Below, piece after piece: positions 10,596 through 22,599 of a stretch of DNA of 64,000 nucleotides. This DNA is from Scenedesmus sp. ARA3. Its lineage: Eukaryota > Chlorophyta > Chlorophyceae > Sphaeropleales > Scenedesmaceae. The notes beneath the pieces were generated by a model, which saw nothing but the letters and a program-made list of their open reading frames with translations, ran no database searches and was not told the origin of the DNA. Location of the stretch: positions 282 through 64,281 of the forward strand of contig RWJK01001610.1 of the NCBI GenBank assembly GCA_004335835.1. The letters are read 5' to 3'. A program made the position numbers and the translations under genes. Position 1 is the first letter of the stretch. The number at the start of each line of letters is the position of its first letter.

Positions 10596-13384
10596 ATGCC
10601 AGTGTGCCAGGAGGAGCTCAAAAAGGGCGCCTGGACTCCAGAGGAGGTACTTATTAACTGAGCTTTGCAGCAAGCATTGAAGAACAGAGGCGAATCCAAG
10701 CTCTGAACTCTTGGTCACGGCCCGCAGGACGAGCAGCTCCGCAGGCTGGTGTTGATAAATGGCGCACAGAAGTGGAGCGTTGTTGCTGAAAAGATCAAGG
10801 TACGTGCCTGGTTGTGCCCAGCTGTCCTGCTGCTCGCACTTTCCGCTCCGGAAGGCGCTCAAGCTGGCTGACTGACTCTCCCAACGCTCTCCGCTTTCTG
10901 TGTAGGGCCGCTCCGGCAAGAGCTGTCGCCTCAGGTGGGTTGTGAGCAGCTTAGGAACTGCAGCGCAAGCAGCGGAGTCATCAGGGACCTGCCTCTGACT
11001 TTGCTGTCTGGCGTGTGTCTTGCGCAGGTGGTGGAACCACCTCAACCCAGCGGTCAAGAAGGGCGTGTTTTCTGATTGGGAGGACGCTGTGATCATCAAG
11101 GTGCGGGATCGGCCTTGCCGAGCCAGGCATTGACTTTTGCTGCTGAGCACTGTGCGCCAGAACTTACGCCACGATATTTACGTGCTTGGGCGAAAAAAGC
11201 AAGATGACTGCAGCCTTGCTGCCGTTGATGCTCTGGCTGCCTCACACGCCTGCATCATTGTTGACTGTTGTGCTGCAGGCCCACGAGTTCAATGGCAACA
11301 AGTGGTCAGGTGAGGCCCTGGGGCAGCACATTCGTTGCACATAGTCCCTACTGTGCCGGATCAGCGTGCTGACGTGCTGCTGCCTGTTGTGATGCAGTGA
11401 TTGCGAAGCTGCTGCCAGGACGCACAGACAACGCCGTGAAGAACAGGTGGAACTCCACCCTCAAGCGCAAAGCAGGCACCTCCAGCATGCGCCAGAAGTA
11501 AGCACTTCTCCGTTGAGGCTTGACAGCAGTATCAGTGGGCAGCAGCTGCAGCAGCTTGTAGTGCAAAGGATCGGCTCAGCCGCATATCGGCTGTGGGACC
11601 CGTCGTCACATGCAGCAGCTGCAGAGCTAAGCCCCACCAGAACCCTACATACCCGCAGCATGCACACAGTCCTATGGCTGAACCACACTCAACCACTGCT
11701 TTGCATATGTGACCCGTGCAGCAAGTACCTGGCGAAGAACATCGCGCTGGACAGGCTGCTCACAGAGTTCAAGCAGGACCAGGACGACACCAGCCCCTGC
11801 GACAGCGGCTCGGAGGACCTGGCAGATGACGAGGGCCTGCGCAACGACGCAGCAGCAGCACCCGGCAGCGGCGCAGACATGGCTGCCAGCCCCGGCTACT
11901 CTCACTCTGAAGACGGCAGTGACGACATTGGCGCAGTGAAGGTCAACGACACACTGGGCTACCAGGTGGGGCGCTGCGCAGCATGCAGAGCTGGCAACCA
12001 AAGTACTCGTCGCTCATTGTTGTGGCAAGCAACCATGGGCAGTGTGTGTTTAGGGCCAAGGCAGTGCTGAGCACGCCCTTTGCATGTGCAGCGTCACAAG
12101 TGCAGCAGCTGCTCGCTGGCCTTTGCACCACTGCACTGCGGCACTGTCTGTCAGTCCTCCTATCCTTGCGTCATCTATGCTTGATCCCCGTGTTCCGCTG
12201 CTGCTGCCACTTGCGCGGTGGCTGTGTGCAGGAGGACCCCCACGACGACTACAGCCACCTGCTGCAGGACCTGAGTGGCGGCGAGGGCCTGCAGGAGTCC
12301 ACTGAGCTCATCTGGGGCAGTAGCGATGAGCTGGCCGCGCCACACCAGGCTGGCAGCAGCTCCAGCGACTCAGTGCTGCAGGCAGAGAGCCCCATGGTCA
12401 GCAAGGTGGGTCCAGCTTGCGCTCGGCAGCACAGGATGGAGGCAGCAAAACATGCAAAGGTGAACAACCAGGAGGGTGCAAGCAAAGGCACTTCAGTGTT
12501 GGGAGCAGCAGCTGCCATGTCTGGCAGTGTACACTGCACATGAGAGCTATCATCTGCTGTGCTTGGTGCATCTTGCTGATGACCCTATGCTTGACCTGCT
12601 GTGGCTTGTGTTGAACTGAACTGAACCAAACCCCTCACTGCATGCTGTGCGCAGGGCACTAAGCGCGCAGCGCAGAGCGAGGATGACCTGGACAGCGCCC
12701 ACAGCCTCAAGCGGCTGTGCAGCAACACCATGAGCAGCCAGCCGCCTGCGCCGCCGCAGCTGGTGATTGATGTGAGCACGAGCATCGCCACAGGCATCAG
12801 CCCCAGGCTGGTGGGCGTGGAGGAGCTGGGGCTGCTGTCGCTGCGCAACGCCGCGGGAGCAGCAGGAGCAGACTTGGGCATGTGGAGCGTGCTGCAAGAG
12901 GTGGGTTCAGCAATAGGACTGAGGACAGTTGTGGTTTATGTGGTGCAGGCAGTCAGGTAGTGCTATGTGATGGCAGCTGCAGGGTTGCGGCTCTCTTGGT
13001 CAGCGGGGCAGCAGTGGAGCGCCTGCACTGGCTTGACAGCCGCACAAGACTCTGCAGGCAGTTGTTTTTTGGCCCCAGCACGGCTGTACAGAGCAGCAAC
13101 TTCTTGTTGTGCACTAGCAATAATACATAGTGTGTTTGTAGCGCCGTGGCTCTGCTTATGCCCTCCTCCCTTCTGCCATTGCCTGTCTGCAGGGTGAGCA
13201 GCTGGGTGGCGGCTTCACGCTGTGCAGCCCCTGCGGCCAGCAGTGGCAGATATCGGACCTGCTGCGCGAGCCAGACACGCCCAGCCTCACCATGCTGCAT
13301 GCGCTGCCGGGGCACCAGCGGGAGTGCCTGATGGAGGCGGCGCGCCTCTTCCTGACCAATGTGCAGCCCACGGCAGAGGCGTGA
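10596..13384 (+). CDS. R2R3-MYB transcription factor
   Basis: Nuclear DNA-binding protein of the R2R3-MYB family. Ten exons join in frame: 10596-10646, 10728-10799, 10906-10934, 11028-11100, 11279-11309, 11398-11497, 11722-11965, 12232-12405, 12655-12900, 13193-13384, giving 403 residues. The first repeat starts near residue 9 with [10 protein letters not shown], its spaced Trp residues follow, and it ends in [15 protein letters not shown]. The second repeat has Trp replaced by Phe at its first position ([10 protein letters not shown]), as in plant R3, and ends in [25 protein letters not shown] recognition helix sequence. That wording is closest to plant subgroup 22 (MYB44/70/73/77-like) proteins, by memory. 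The DNA-binding region is split over six short exons, one of only 29 nt and one of 31. The C-terminal half is acidic and Ser-rich. The start is the first ATG in frame with the repeat, 8 residues ahead of it. Target genes are unknown. Confidence 0.93.
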
Positions 13385-16300
13385 GCGGCGCGGCGTGGTG
13401 CGGTTGGTAGATGCTGTGAGTATCATGTGGGGGCGGTGTGGGCGGGGGCTGGGGTGGATCAATGAGGCGTACTCCAGAGAACAGCTGCGCTAAGCTGTTG
13501 AGGCGCTTGAGGCTCGCGTGTAGCGGGTGCGTGGTGGGTATGTTGCGTTGGGTTGGGACAACAGGGGGGTGGAATTTGGAGGCATTGTGAGGTTGGCGAA
13601 TGCATGTAGGCATGGCGCTTCATTGACAGTTTGAGCGATCCTGGCTTCTTTTTGTATCACCCTGGCTTGCTGGCTTGTATGGCCCCGGCCTTGACAGGTA
13701 GCAGTTACTGTGTGTGTGACGTGTCTGTGCAGACCATGCGTGCAACTCAGGCAGATCATGCTGCAGACTTGTGCAGCAGCACTAACAGGCCTGCACAGCT
13801 GGCATGGCTGCTGCAGCTATGCTGTTGTGGGTCTGGTGCTGTTTGTTTTGCCGCTGCACCGTCCTGCAAAACATGCTGCAATGCGTGTCAAAAGTAGTAG
13901 TGGTAGGTGTGACGCCCTTTCCGACTGAAGGGCCACATACGTGAGGTGGCTCCTGCCGACAAGTGACTGGCAGGCGCCACATAACAAGCTTGACTGCTCA
14001 CCTTGTTCTGCCAGCTGGTGATGACTTATGATTTTCATCCTGCCAGCATGCAGTGTGTGCGTTTGTCGTGTGTGTTGTGTGGTGTTCTGACGGTAGCATG
14101 TGGCAGAGGCTTGACCTACTGCATGCACTGCAGAAGTGCCCTTCAGACCCGAGTCACATGCACCTGCGTAGTGTACACATGCAGCCGCGCACCCCACGTG
14201 GCATGACTCATTGTGACGTAGCAGCCTGTGCTCAACCTTAGGCACATGAGTTTGTGCGCCTTATGATCATTGAGCATGACGGCTGGAGCTTAGTTGTGTG
14301 CTAGTATCGTGCGTGTGTGGTTTCCGAATTGAATGCTGACGAGATATTCACAGGTAGCACGCGAGTGGTTAGCTCGGGGCTGCTGATGTTGTGCTTCCTC
14401 TGTTCAGGCAGTGCTTGCGATAGCAGTAGAGGCTATCATTCTGCCACACTGCAAGAAGGGCACAGATATGCCCTTTTGCATGATGCTCGGGGCTGCTAAC
14501 ATTGCCCTGCCTCTGTCAAGGCATAACTTGTGGATGTGGCTGTGGATGTAGTAGTAGGGAAGTGTAGGGCTGTGCATGGTCACAAAATCACTCTGCACTC
14601 CCAGCTTCCGGCTTGACGAATTGCCAGAGCCCTGATGCGTAGTAGGCAGTTGATGGTGTCAGCTTACGTGCTTTGTGCTAGGCAGGCGGCTGCAATGACA
14701 ACACAGAGTCTGGCTTATTGGCACGGCATGGTGGCTTGCATGGACTTTTTGTGGCAGATCACAGACGGGCGCCTGGATTGGTGCCTGCGTTGCTGCTAGC
14801 ATACTGACTGCGGGGAGCTTCGTTGTCTGTTGACGCGCACATGTGTGGTGCAGCTGTGCTGATTGCAGCGTGCCTATGCATGGGCAGAGTTGGCAGGCAT
14901 GATGGTGCCAAGGTGGGTGCTTTTGGTGGCTTGATTGTTGGCAGGTATGGTTTTATTGCCCTGCCCTGAGGCACCGTTGCAGGGACTTGATACAGGACTG
15001 AGGAGCCAGGGAGGTCGGCATGTGCAACCGCACAGGCCCACCTGCACTGCGGCATCATCGTGCCAACTACAGTACAGCATTCTGAGGGAGTAAGGGTGGT
15101 GCCCGCGCCACTCCTGCATGGTGATGACTTGCCCGCGCTGCATAGCACATGGCATTGTGTCGTGTTCAGGACTGCACATATATGCCGATATGTCTCGTGC
15201 AAAGGGGCCATGTGGATTTGGGGCCAGCGGCAGCGTCTGTTGCTGTCGAGGGGTTTGGTGCTGTGTCTGCAGAGCTGTGTCTCCTTGCCTGTCTGTTACC
15301 GTACAAACATATGTTTTCTAGTATATTTTGTGGATAAGTGGGACTGTGGATGTGCTGAGCTTGGAATCATGTGCTGTTTCAGCTGCATTGCCTGGCAGGC
15401 TGTGTCCTGCCAGGTTGCTGGCGGCATTGGCTTGGGTGGCACAAGGGATACGGGAGGATGCGGCTCAGGAGTGGTTCACATTGACCAGCACGGCCCATGA
15501 CGGTTTGCTGTGCATGCAGCACTATGCGTGCTAGGCTGCGGTGGAGGGCCCTGTCGGCAAGCATCTTGAGAGTTGGCGACATTTCGTTATGTGCAAGCAG
15601 TGCCGTCAAGCGCCTTGTGACGGCGCTGATGATGTACCTGGCTGTACCATGCATCAGCGCACCTGCATTGCGGTTTTTGCGTGATTCATCGATGGCCGTT
15701 ACATGTGCACTTCTGCAGCTGACATTGCATGCTCATTCATGCATGGCTCCTGTTTGCTCTCGGGGTTGCCTGCCAGGCCACGATGCTGTTGGTGTGACTG
15801 CAGTCAGCACCAGCTGGTGCATAGTGATCTTCTGGCTTGAAGCAACTTGTGTAAAGAGTTTTGTATCGCCTGCATCATCGCCGTCATGTTACCACTGAAG
15901 ATGCAGCAACTCCGCCGTTGAATGAACACTGGCCTCAGAAAGCCCAGCCTTGGCAACATCAGACATGCAGCCTGACCATGGCCGGCCATCATGGCCATCA
16001 TGGACGATAGACCATAGCAGCCATGAGATATAACAGATCATGCAGAAGATTCTGCCTTGACCATGCAACGCCAGAGAAGAACCATGTAACGCCGCACTAC
16101 TGGTGCCTGCAAAGATAAGCAGCATCACCGCATGTCGTAGCAATGCTTCAACCATTCAGAAACACATGTGCAGCAAATGACTGCGCCACTGCTGCAGCCG
16201 CATGCAGTAGCACATGCTTGAAGAGGACACCAAACTGTCATATTACACCAGGCTGGAGGTGACTCACAGACTTACGACGTGCTCTTCGTACATGCTGAAC

Positions 16301-16619
16301 CGCCCGTGAGCTGGTAAGACCTGTTGAATGTGACCAACCACGATCCGCAGTCACAGTTGCACTGCGCAACCCCATAAGAACCACCATGTGTGCAAGCTCA
16401 GCCTTGAATGGATGTGCTGACAGTGCTTGTGATACGTGCATTGCATCAAAAAACATGTCCTGCTCTAAGCAGGCTTGAAGCCTAGGCCTCAAGCTTACCT
16501 AGTGATCAAGTGGACCAGCTGTGGTACGTGAGCAGGTGTGCCTGTTTGCATAGATTTGACTATCATTTGTGACTGCCCTGGTATGTTCTGCTACAGCAGA
16601 ACGTTCCGGAGCGCTGCCG
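13385..16619. other. 3.2 kb intergenic stretch between convergent MYB and USE1 genes
   Basis: Both flanking genes end here, so it should contain two 3' UTRs. Open frames up to about 150 codons occur on both strands but are Cys/His/Thr-rich, match no family I know and lack the exon codon pattern of the neighbours. No tRNA, transposon end or tandem array was noticed. A non-coding RNA cannot be excluded. Confidence 0.45.
16243..16247 (-). terminator. TGTAA poly(A) signal candidate for USE1
   Basis: TTACA on the plus strand, so TGTAA in the USE1 sense, about 375 nt after its stop. Weak, position-based call. Confidence 0.3.
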
Positions 16620-18708
16620 TCACCGCTGCCCTTTCAGCCCCACCATGCTTGTGAGCTTGATCCACACAATCATGAAGCTGAACACCACAGCCACCACCAG
16701 CAGCATCAGCAGCACCTTGCAGAAGTTCCAGCTGGCCTGCTTGTGCTGCTGCTTCGCCTTGGCAGCCACTGACTGTGCATTGGCGGTGCTGTGCACCAAG
16801 GACTCCTCGGCATCATCCAGCAGCTTGCCGCGAAACCTGTGGCAGCAATATATAAAGTAGAACAGCAGCAGGAGACGCATCAGCAGCAAGTCCTTCCATC
16901 TTGCAGCAGCAGCCCGCGTTGGCTGATGACAATGCGCATGTTTTGCCATGCTTCCGCTGCTCTGCACTGCTGCATGACCCCACGCACCGCCAGATAATAT
17001 TACTGCAGTCTGCAGGCTCTGCTGCTCTCCCGGCGCTGCTGCCCATCCCCCAACCCTTGCTGCCTGGCTGCTACTCATTCCTCAGCTACAGCCTGCTGTC
17101 AAGAACAGTGTACCTCATGGCGCAACATGATCGACCCTGTGCCAGCATGCCTCTGAGCACGCGTGTGCCTGCAACAGCGTCCAGCCCAGAACACCCACTC
17201 AGCACCGCATGCAGCGGCCGGCCTGCTGCTGCCGCCGCTGCTGACATTGCTGCTCCTCATGCAGCGCTGCCTCTGCGCCCAATGATCTCACTGCATGTCA
17301 GCCACGCACCTGATAGCGCTTTGCATCGCAAGCGTGCTCGCCTTGAGCTCCTGTGTCATGTCCAGCAGCTCGCCAGTCAGCTCATCCTGCAGCCGCTGCT
17401 GCACCTGCAGCTGGTCCTTGGCGCCACTGCTGAGGCTGAAGCCTGGGGCTTCCTGCTGCTGCTGCTGCTGCTGCTGGCCTGCCGTTGCTGCTGCTGCTGT
17501 TGCTGTGCTGCGTTTGCTGCCGTCCTGCTGGTGGCTTCTGCTGCTGGTGGCGTCCCGCGCTGCGTTGTGCTGAGCTAGCGACCTGCAGGCAAGCCCGGTG
17601 CACAGCAAGCAGTAAATTACTGCGGCTCCTGACACGTCGACCAGATTCAGGTCTCAGTTGTTGCTAGTGCAGCTGATGTAGCGTTGTGGGTCTGATTTGC
17701 GTGATGTGTGGAGCACCCCCGCCATGCACACCCGATAAACATCGGTACTGGCTCCACGCCTATGACCAAAGCTGCTGTACGGCCCCTCCACCCACATTCC
17801 TGCAGCACCCTGCTGGCATCTGCTGGTCCAACTTCATGACACGCTAGTAACTGCCACCAACTGCTGCAACTCTGCCTTATACACTAAGAGAACGTAAAAT
17901 CCTGTCTGGTGCTCGCACCTGGACGCGCCTTGCAGGGCGCTGCTAGCTGTGCATGCTGCTTTCCCGCTGCTGCCGTCTGCCACTCGGTCCTGCGCGGTCA
18001 CCCGCAGGCAGTACGCCGGCAGGTCGGGCTGCCGCAGCTCGTCTGCTATGGCTCTCACGTGAGCCTTGTACTGCTGCAGGACATCTGGCGGCGGCCTGCA
18101 GGACAACAGCCATGAATCTAGGTGTGACTGGCAGGCAGCGTGCTGTGCATGCAGTGCAGTGTGCAGGCGCAGCACTTATGCAGCTGTGTTTCTGTTGAGA
18201 GCATGCAGCCTTGGATTTACATGCAGCTCAGCTTTGCGTGATCTGTCCTGCAAGTGCTGTGGGTGAGCTGGCAGCTCACGCGATGCATCGGATGCACACC
18301 TGTCAGCTGCGCTTTGCTCTAGGTCGTACAGCTTTTCCTGCAGCGCCTCAACAATCTGCAGCGTATAACAAGTAGGTAAGCACAAACAAAAACAAAGCAG
18401 CTGTTGGTCATTGTTGCGCACCACAGCATGCTGCGCAAGCATTTCAGCACCTGGCCAACTGCAAGCGGTTGAATGCTTTGCGTGTAAGTGCAGTGCAGAC
18501 AGCCAGCTGCGGCATGCATGGCGTTGTGACGATGCTTTAGCAAGGAATTTCAGTCAGCTGCACTCACACAATGGAACTTTGGGTCACATCTCCATTCACT
18601 GCTGCCTGATGTTTGTGTGCGCTGCTGGCATTGCAGAAGCACCCGCCGGAAAAGCACCTCCAGCAGTGATGGCCCTGGCAATGGCAGTTCTGGCAAATCT
18701 ACCGCCAT
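16620..18708 (-). CDS. USE1: USE1-like SNARE of the ER (retrograde Golgi-ER traffic)
   Basis: USE1 is the unusual Q-SNARE of the ER that works with Sec20, Syntaxin-18/Ufe1 and Sec22 in fusion of Golgi-derived COPI vesicles. Five exons on the minus strand join in frame: 18708-18568, 18355-18300, 18095-17919, 17582-17310, 16836-16620, giving 287 residues. The N-terminal helical part includes IVEALQEKLYDLEQ and PPPDVLQQYKAHV. A Gln-rich linker follows. The SNARE-like helix begins near LQDELTGELLDMTQELK and continues over the exon 4/5 junction to GKLLDDAEESLVHSTANAQS. A hydrophobic tail of about 22 residues (LLMLLVVAVVFSFMIVWI) near the C-terminus makes this a tail-anchored protein. Exon 1 is the least certain part: its ATG at 18708-18706 has an open frame and a good GTGAGT donor but little similarity. 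It is divergent from the thioredoxin-like gene. Confidence 0.85.
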
Positions 18709-19112
18709 CTGGTCCCAGTGCCCGAGTGCTGATTGTTATGCCTTGCAGGCAACTTCGTTGTGCTCCGAGAAGCAGTAGGGAAGGTCAGGTAGACGGCAGA
18801 ACTTCATTGCGCACAAAGCGGCTTCAGCTCACATAGAACACTTTGATCAGACCTAATTACTTCAATTTTTGACGTTCAATGCTCCTGTCTTGGGCGAGGG
18901 GTGATGACACAATGTGACAGGTGTTAATTACAGCTCACCATACTCACCACATAGGCAACGCCTGGACACGAGGGACTAGCTACTAACGTGCACTAGCTGT
19001 GTACTTTCAGCGGCGTTGAGCGTCAACTAGCGCCTTTGCTAAGCTCAGGGGACTGTTCCTTTCGTTTGAGCTCACCTTCGTTTGCAGTCTTTCGGGTCAA
19101 CAGCACAGCAAC
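18709..19112. promoter_or_regulatory. shared upstream region of USE1 (-) and thioredoxin-like gene (+)
   Basis: About 400 bp separate the two divergent start codons, so both promoters and both 5' UTRs must lie here or overlap. No TATA box or known motif could be assigned. Bidirectional control is inferred from the arrangement only. Confidence 0.45.
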
Positions 19113-20198
19113 ATGGCTTTCTGCTTATCTAAGTCGGTGGTAGCGGTCGGTATGCCAGCTCGCAGCACGCGTTGCGCCTGCCCACGGCCTTCAACAACAG
19201 CAGGGCCTCTGCTGTCGAGGGTCGCCAACAGACACGCTAGGAGCGTGGCAGCAAACACATACGCTATGCCTACTCTGGGCAACGAGAAGAGAGGCTCGCT
19301 GGACCCCATGTTTCAGAAGCAGGCTGGCGATGGCACACCGACATGGGAGAGCGGAAAGCTGCTGCTGGTAAGAAGCTTGGCTCGTGCGAAGCCATTCTGT
19401 CCTATGATTTTGTTTGTACATATTCCTAACGTGTGCCTTGTTGTGCTTGCAGGTCAGCAGCCCGGAGCAGTTTGACGAAATTGTGGAGACGCACCGGGAA
19501 AGGCTGGTGGTGCTCATGTGCAAGTCGCACTCTTGCCGGCCATGCAAGATGTTCACCCGCAAATACATGTCAATTGTGAGTATATTGTGGCGCTGCATGG
19601 TTCTAGTGGGCGACATGGCGGTGTGGCGGGCTGATCATCATGGCCGGCTTTGACAATGTGCAGCAAGGGTTGACACCCTGTTCACACAAGACAGCTAGCA
19701 GGTCTAGCTGCCGCTTTGAGTGGAAAACTGATTAAGACAGCCGTCCAACGACATGCCTGTTGAGTTGAATGTCGCTGGCACACAACAGCCACCAGCAGCT
19801 GCCCTGACAGCAGCAGTAGCACGGCAGGTTTGCATGCCACTCCCTTCTCTCAGCAGTGCATGTGCTGACACGACACACCCACACATTCCCTGATCCTGCA
19901 GGCACAGCGCTTCCCAGAGGTCGTGTGCTGCGAGCTGTACGGGGACGAGACGCCAGAGACGCGCAAGATGATGATCCGGCTGCAGGTGAAGGTCACACCT
20001 ACCTTCCGCATGTACCGCCAGCATGAGTCCGTGAATGTTGTTACAGGCATAAACGACAAGAAGCTCATGCGCGGCATCCTGGCGCAGCTATTTCCAGCAG
20101 AGCTGGTTAACCATGAGGCTGAGATTCAGGACACGCTGGAGTCGGATGAGGAGCTGCAAGCAGCAGCAGCAACAGCAGCAGCAGCAGCCAGCCATTGA
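19113..20198 (+). CDS. thioredoxin-like protein with CRPC active site, probably plastid-targeted
   Basis: Three exons (19113-19367, 19453-19575, 19902-20198) join in frame to 224 residues. The first 50 or so residues are rich in Ser, Ala, Arg and Thr with almost no acid, as in a transit peptide. A thioredoxin fold follows: VVLMCKSHSCRPCK holds the redox pair Cys113/Cys116, with CRPC instead of the usual CGPC, and VTPTFRMY supplies the cis-Pro at 159. The C-terminus is acidic and ends in an Ala run. Neighbouring sequence resembles plant ACHT/TRX-like plastid proteins in general form, but I cannot name a subfamily. The expected role is thiol-disulfide exchange in the chloroplast; the substrate is unknown. 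The ATG chosen is the first in frame and gives the transit-like leader. Confidence 0.85.
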
Positions 20199-22599
20199 AC
20201 GCAGCAGCAACACTTGGCGACAGCAGGCGCAGCTTGCAGCTGCTGCTGCTGATGGCAGTAGCTGGAGTTGGGCTCGCGTGGATGCTCTGTTTCGTGGATG
20301 GCACATTTCTTGGCATGAGCAGCATGCCGGCACGGCAGCGGTGGGTGGTGCAGCGTGCTGCTTGTTGGTTTGCAGCACTCCAGCGCCTCTGGTGCAGTTG
20401 CATGAAGTCATTCCTGCATGTGTTTGGCGGAGGTTGTGACAGCATGTCACGAGGCGCATGCAGCAATCGGTAGCATGCTACCTAGCCTGGGTCCAATAGT
20501 AGCCTGACAGCTGCCAGAAACTTGACTTGATGTTGTGCCTTGCGCTGCCTGCGTAAATGGTAGCGTCAGCAGCAGGGTCGCTGTGCATGGGCAGCACGTG
20601 TGCTGCTGCAAACACACAGGTTTGGCCAGCTGCCTATAAGCATGCATTGCCTGCCTAGCAGCAGGTGACACATGTCTGATCTCCCATTGGATCCCCGCGC
20701 ACCTGAAACATGGTGCAACTCGGGGCTTTGCCACTTGGAGGACTGCCGATGCATCCCTGCCAGCCATTGCTGTGGTTCAGGTGCACTTGCCGTAAAGCAG
20801 GGGCCTCAAATGAAAGCAGCGGCTGTATGGCTTGAGGCGGCTGGCGAGTTTGTGCAGCGTCCTGCCGTGCAGGGTGGTGTCTTGTTCTTTGTGCCTGTGG
20901 CTGCATTTCATTGTGCAGTGCACTGCACGCTCTTTGTTTCGACAAGCTTGTTGGTTTTGTCTTGCCTTTTTTCCCGGTGGCGTGGTGTTCATTACACACA
21001 ACACGCCTGGCGCAGCAGTGCTAGATGGCGTGTGAATAGCATGCGCATGTAGCGCTGCATCAACACATCAGCAGTGGGCATGCAATGGCAGCACTGGCAG
21101 CGTGCCTTTTTGCCCATAACAACAGCAGTGCTTTGCGTGCATGTGTGCTGCGCTGTTCGGGGTTGGGCTAGGTGGCAGATGGCTGGCATGGCCTGCACGC
21201 AGCTGCCGTTGTTTGTACAACAGCAGGGCACGGTTGCAGCTGGCATGGCCAGTTTGCAGGTGCCAGCACATATCACTCGCACTCGGCGTGGAGCTGCGGG
21301 CGTGTACGATGGGACGGTGTTGGCAGAACTGCACTGAGGGCGCACAGGACTGATCACTTGAGGAGGTGGCATGAGGCAGTTGTCATGTGCCTGGGTACTT
21401 GTGTTTGCGGGTGTGCATGGTAGAGAGCCAACCAGGGATGAGTCCGGTGGCTGCCATGCAATGATAGCAGGGGTGATGCGGGTGGTAGGTGGCGTGCATG
21501 CGGCATGAGATTGGGCATATATGCAGCCATGTGTGCCAGTCTGGTAGGCGTTTGGCGTTTGTTATGCAAGTACTGCTGTCAACACATTGTTGGCGCACCC
21601 CGTTTGTGGCCCTTTTTGACAAGAACCTGCTCATTGTCATATGCCGGTGGATTTTAATGCTGCAGCCAGAACTACACATGGATTCTTGTGGCTGACAGAG
21701 TGAAGTCAGCCGCAACATGTATCCAATCAAACCTCAGATAGTTTTCTTGCCTGGCTATCTTGGCCTGGCCAGATATCTTGGCCTGGTCAAACTTTGGTCA
21801 AACTTGGTCAAACGCCACTGCGGACAAAGGGAAGTTCACGTGGTCCATCTGACTGCTGTACCTAGTTACTTGCGCATGTGGTGTGGTTGGTCTGCTTGGT
21901 TGCAGTATGGTGAGATGCGCCCCTGCTGGCAGATGTTGTGCAGCGGCCCTTGTCTGTGGTCGGTCTGCAGTCAGCTGATGCCTTCCTAGGATTGGCAGGG
22001 ACTCTGCCCCTGCACTGCCTGCCGCAAGCGCCGCCCTGACAGGCATCAGACGAGGCGTGATGCATGTTCTATCTCCCTTTTACTCTCAAGTTTGCGATGC
22101 AGATAATTAGAAAGCATGCATTTCTGCTAGGCTGTATTGCCTGCTATAGCCAGGCTGGTGTGCCTGTGTACAAGTACAGATACGTGGAGACTGCTGGTTG
22201 CTGATGGGCCACTGGTTTGTGCTCTGTTTTTTGGGTTGTGGTGAGGCCGTGGACCTTTGTGGGCCTGCAAGGAGAGTGCATACAGCATCTAGCATGCATA
22301 GGTCGGAATGGAGTCGGGCCACGTCATACAGTTTTTGTTCTGGGTGTTTGACCAACATGTTGTCGTCATCGTGGTTACGAGTGTAAAACAAGCAATGGAA
22401 GGCATGTGAAGTGTTACGTGAAGATATGCCAGGCACGTGTGCGCTGCACTGCGATCAATTGAAATCCTGCCGCCCTCAGGCAAGCGCCATCACAATCGCT
22501 CTGACAGTGTGGCAAAACAAATGCCTTGCAGCTTGCTAGGCTGACAACCCCAGGCAACCTGCAATTACGTGCCCAGTCAACCAATATCAACTGCCTTGC
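20199..22599. other. 2.4 kb intergenic stretch between convergent genes
   Basis: It should contain the 3' UTRs of the thioredoxin-like gene (+) and the nucleotidyltransferase gene (-). Open frames up to about 126 codons show no family resemblance. Short local repeats occur at about 21755-21815: a TATCTTGGCCTGG-like unit twice, then a TGGTCAAACT-like unit three times. Nothing else was recognised. Confidence 0.45.

Noticed and set aside
14759..15500. Several 60-150 codon frames on both strands
   Set aside because: Compositional; none resembles a known protein and none could be joined to another exon.
20672..21052. 126-codon plus-strand frame in the intergenic region
   Set aside because: No homology recognised, no exon-like codon pattern, overlapping frames of equal length on the other strand.
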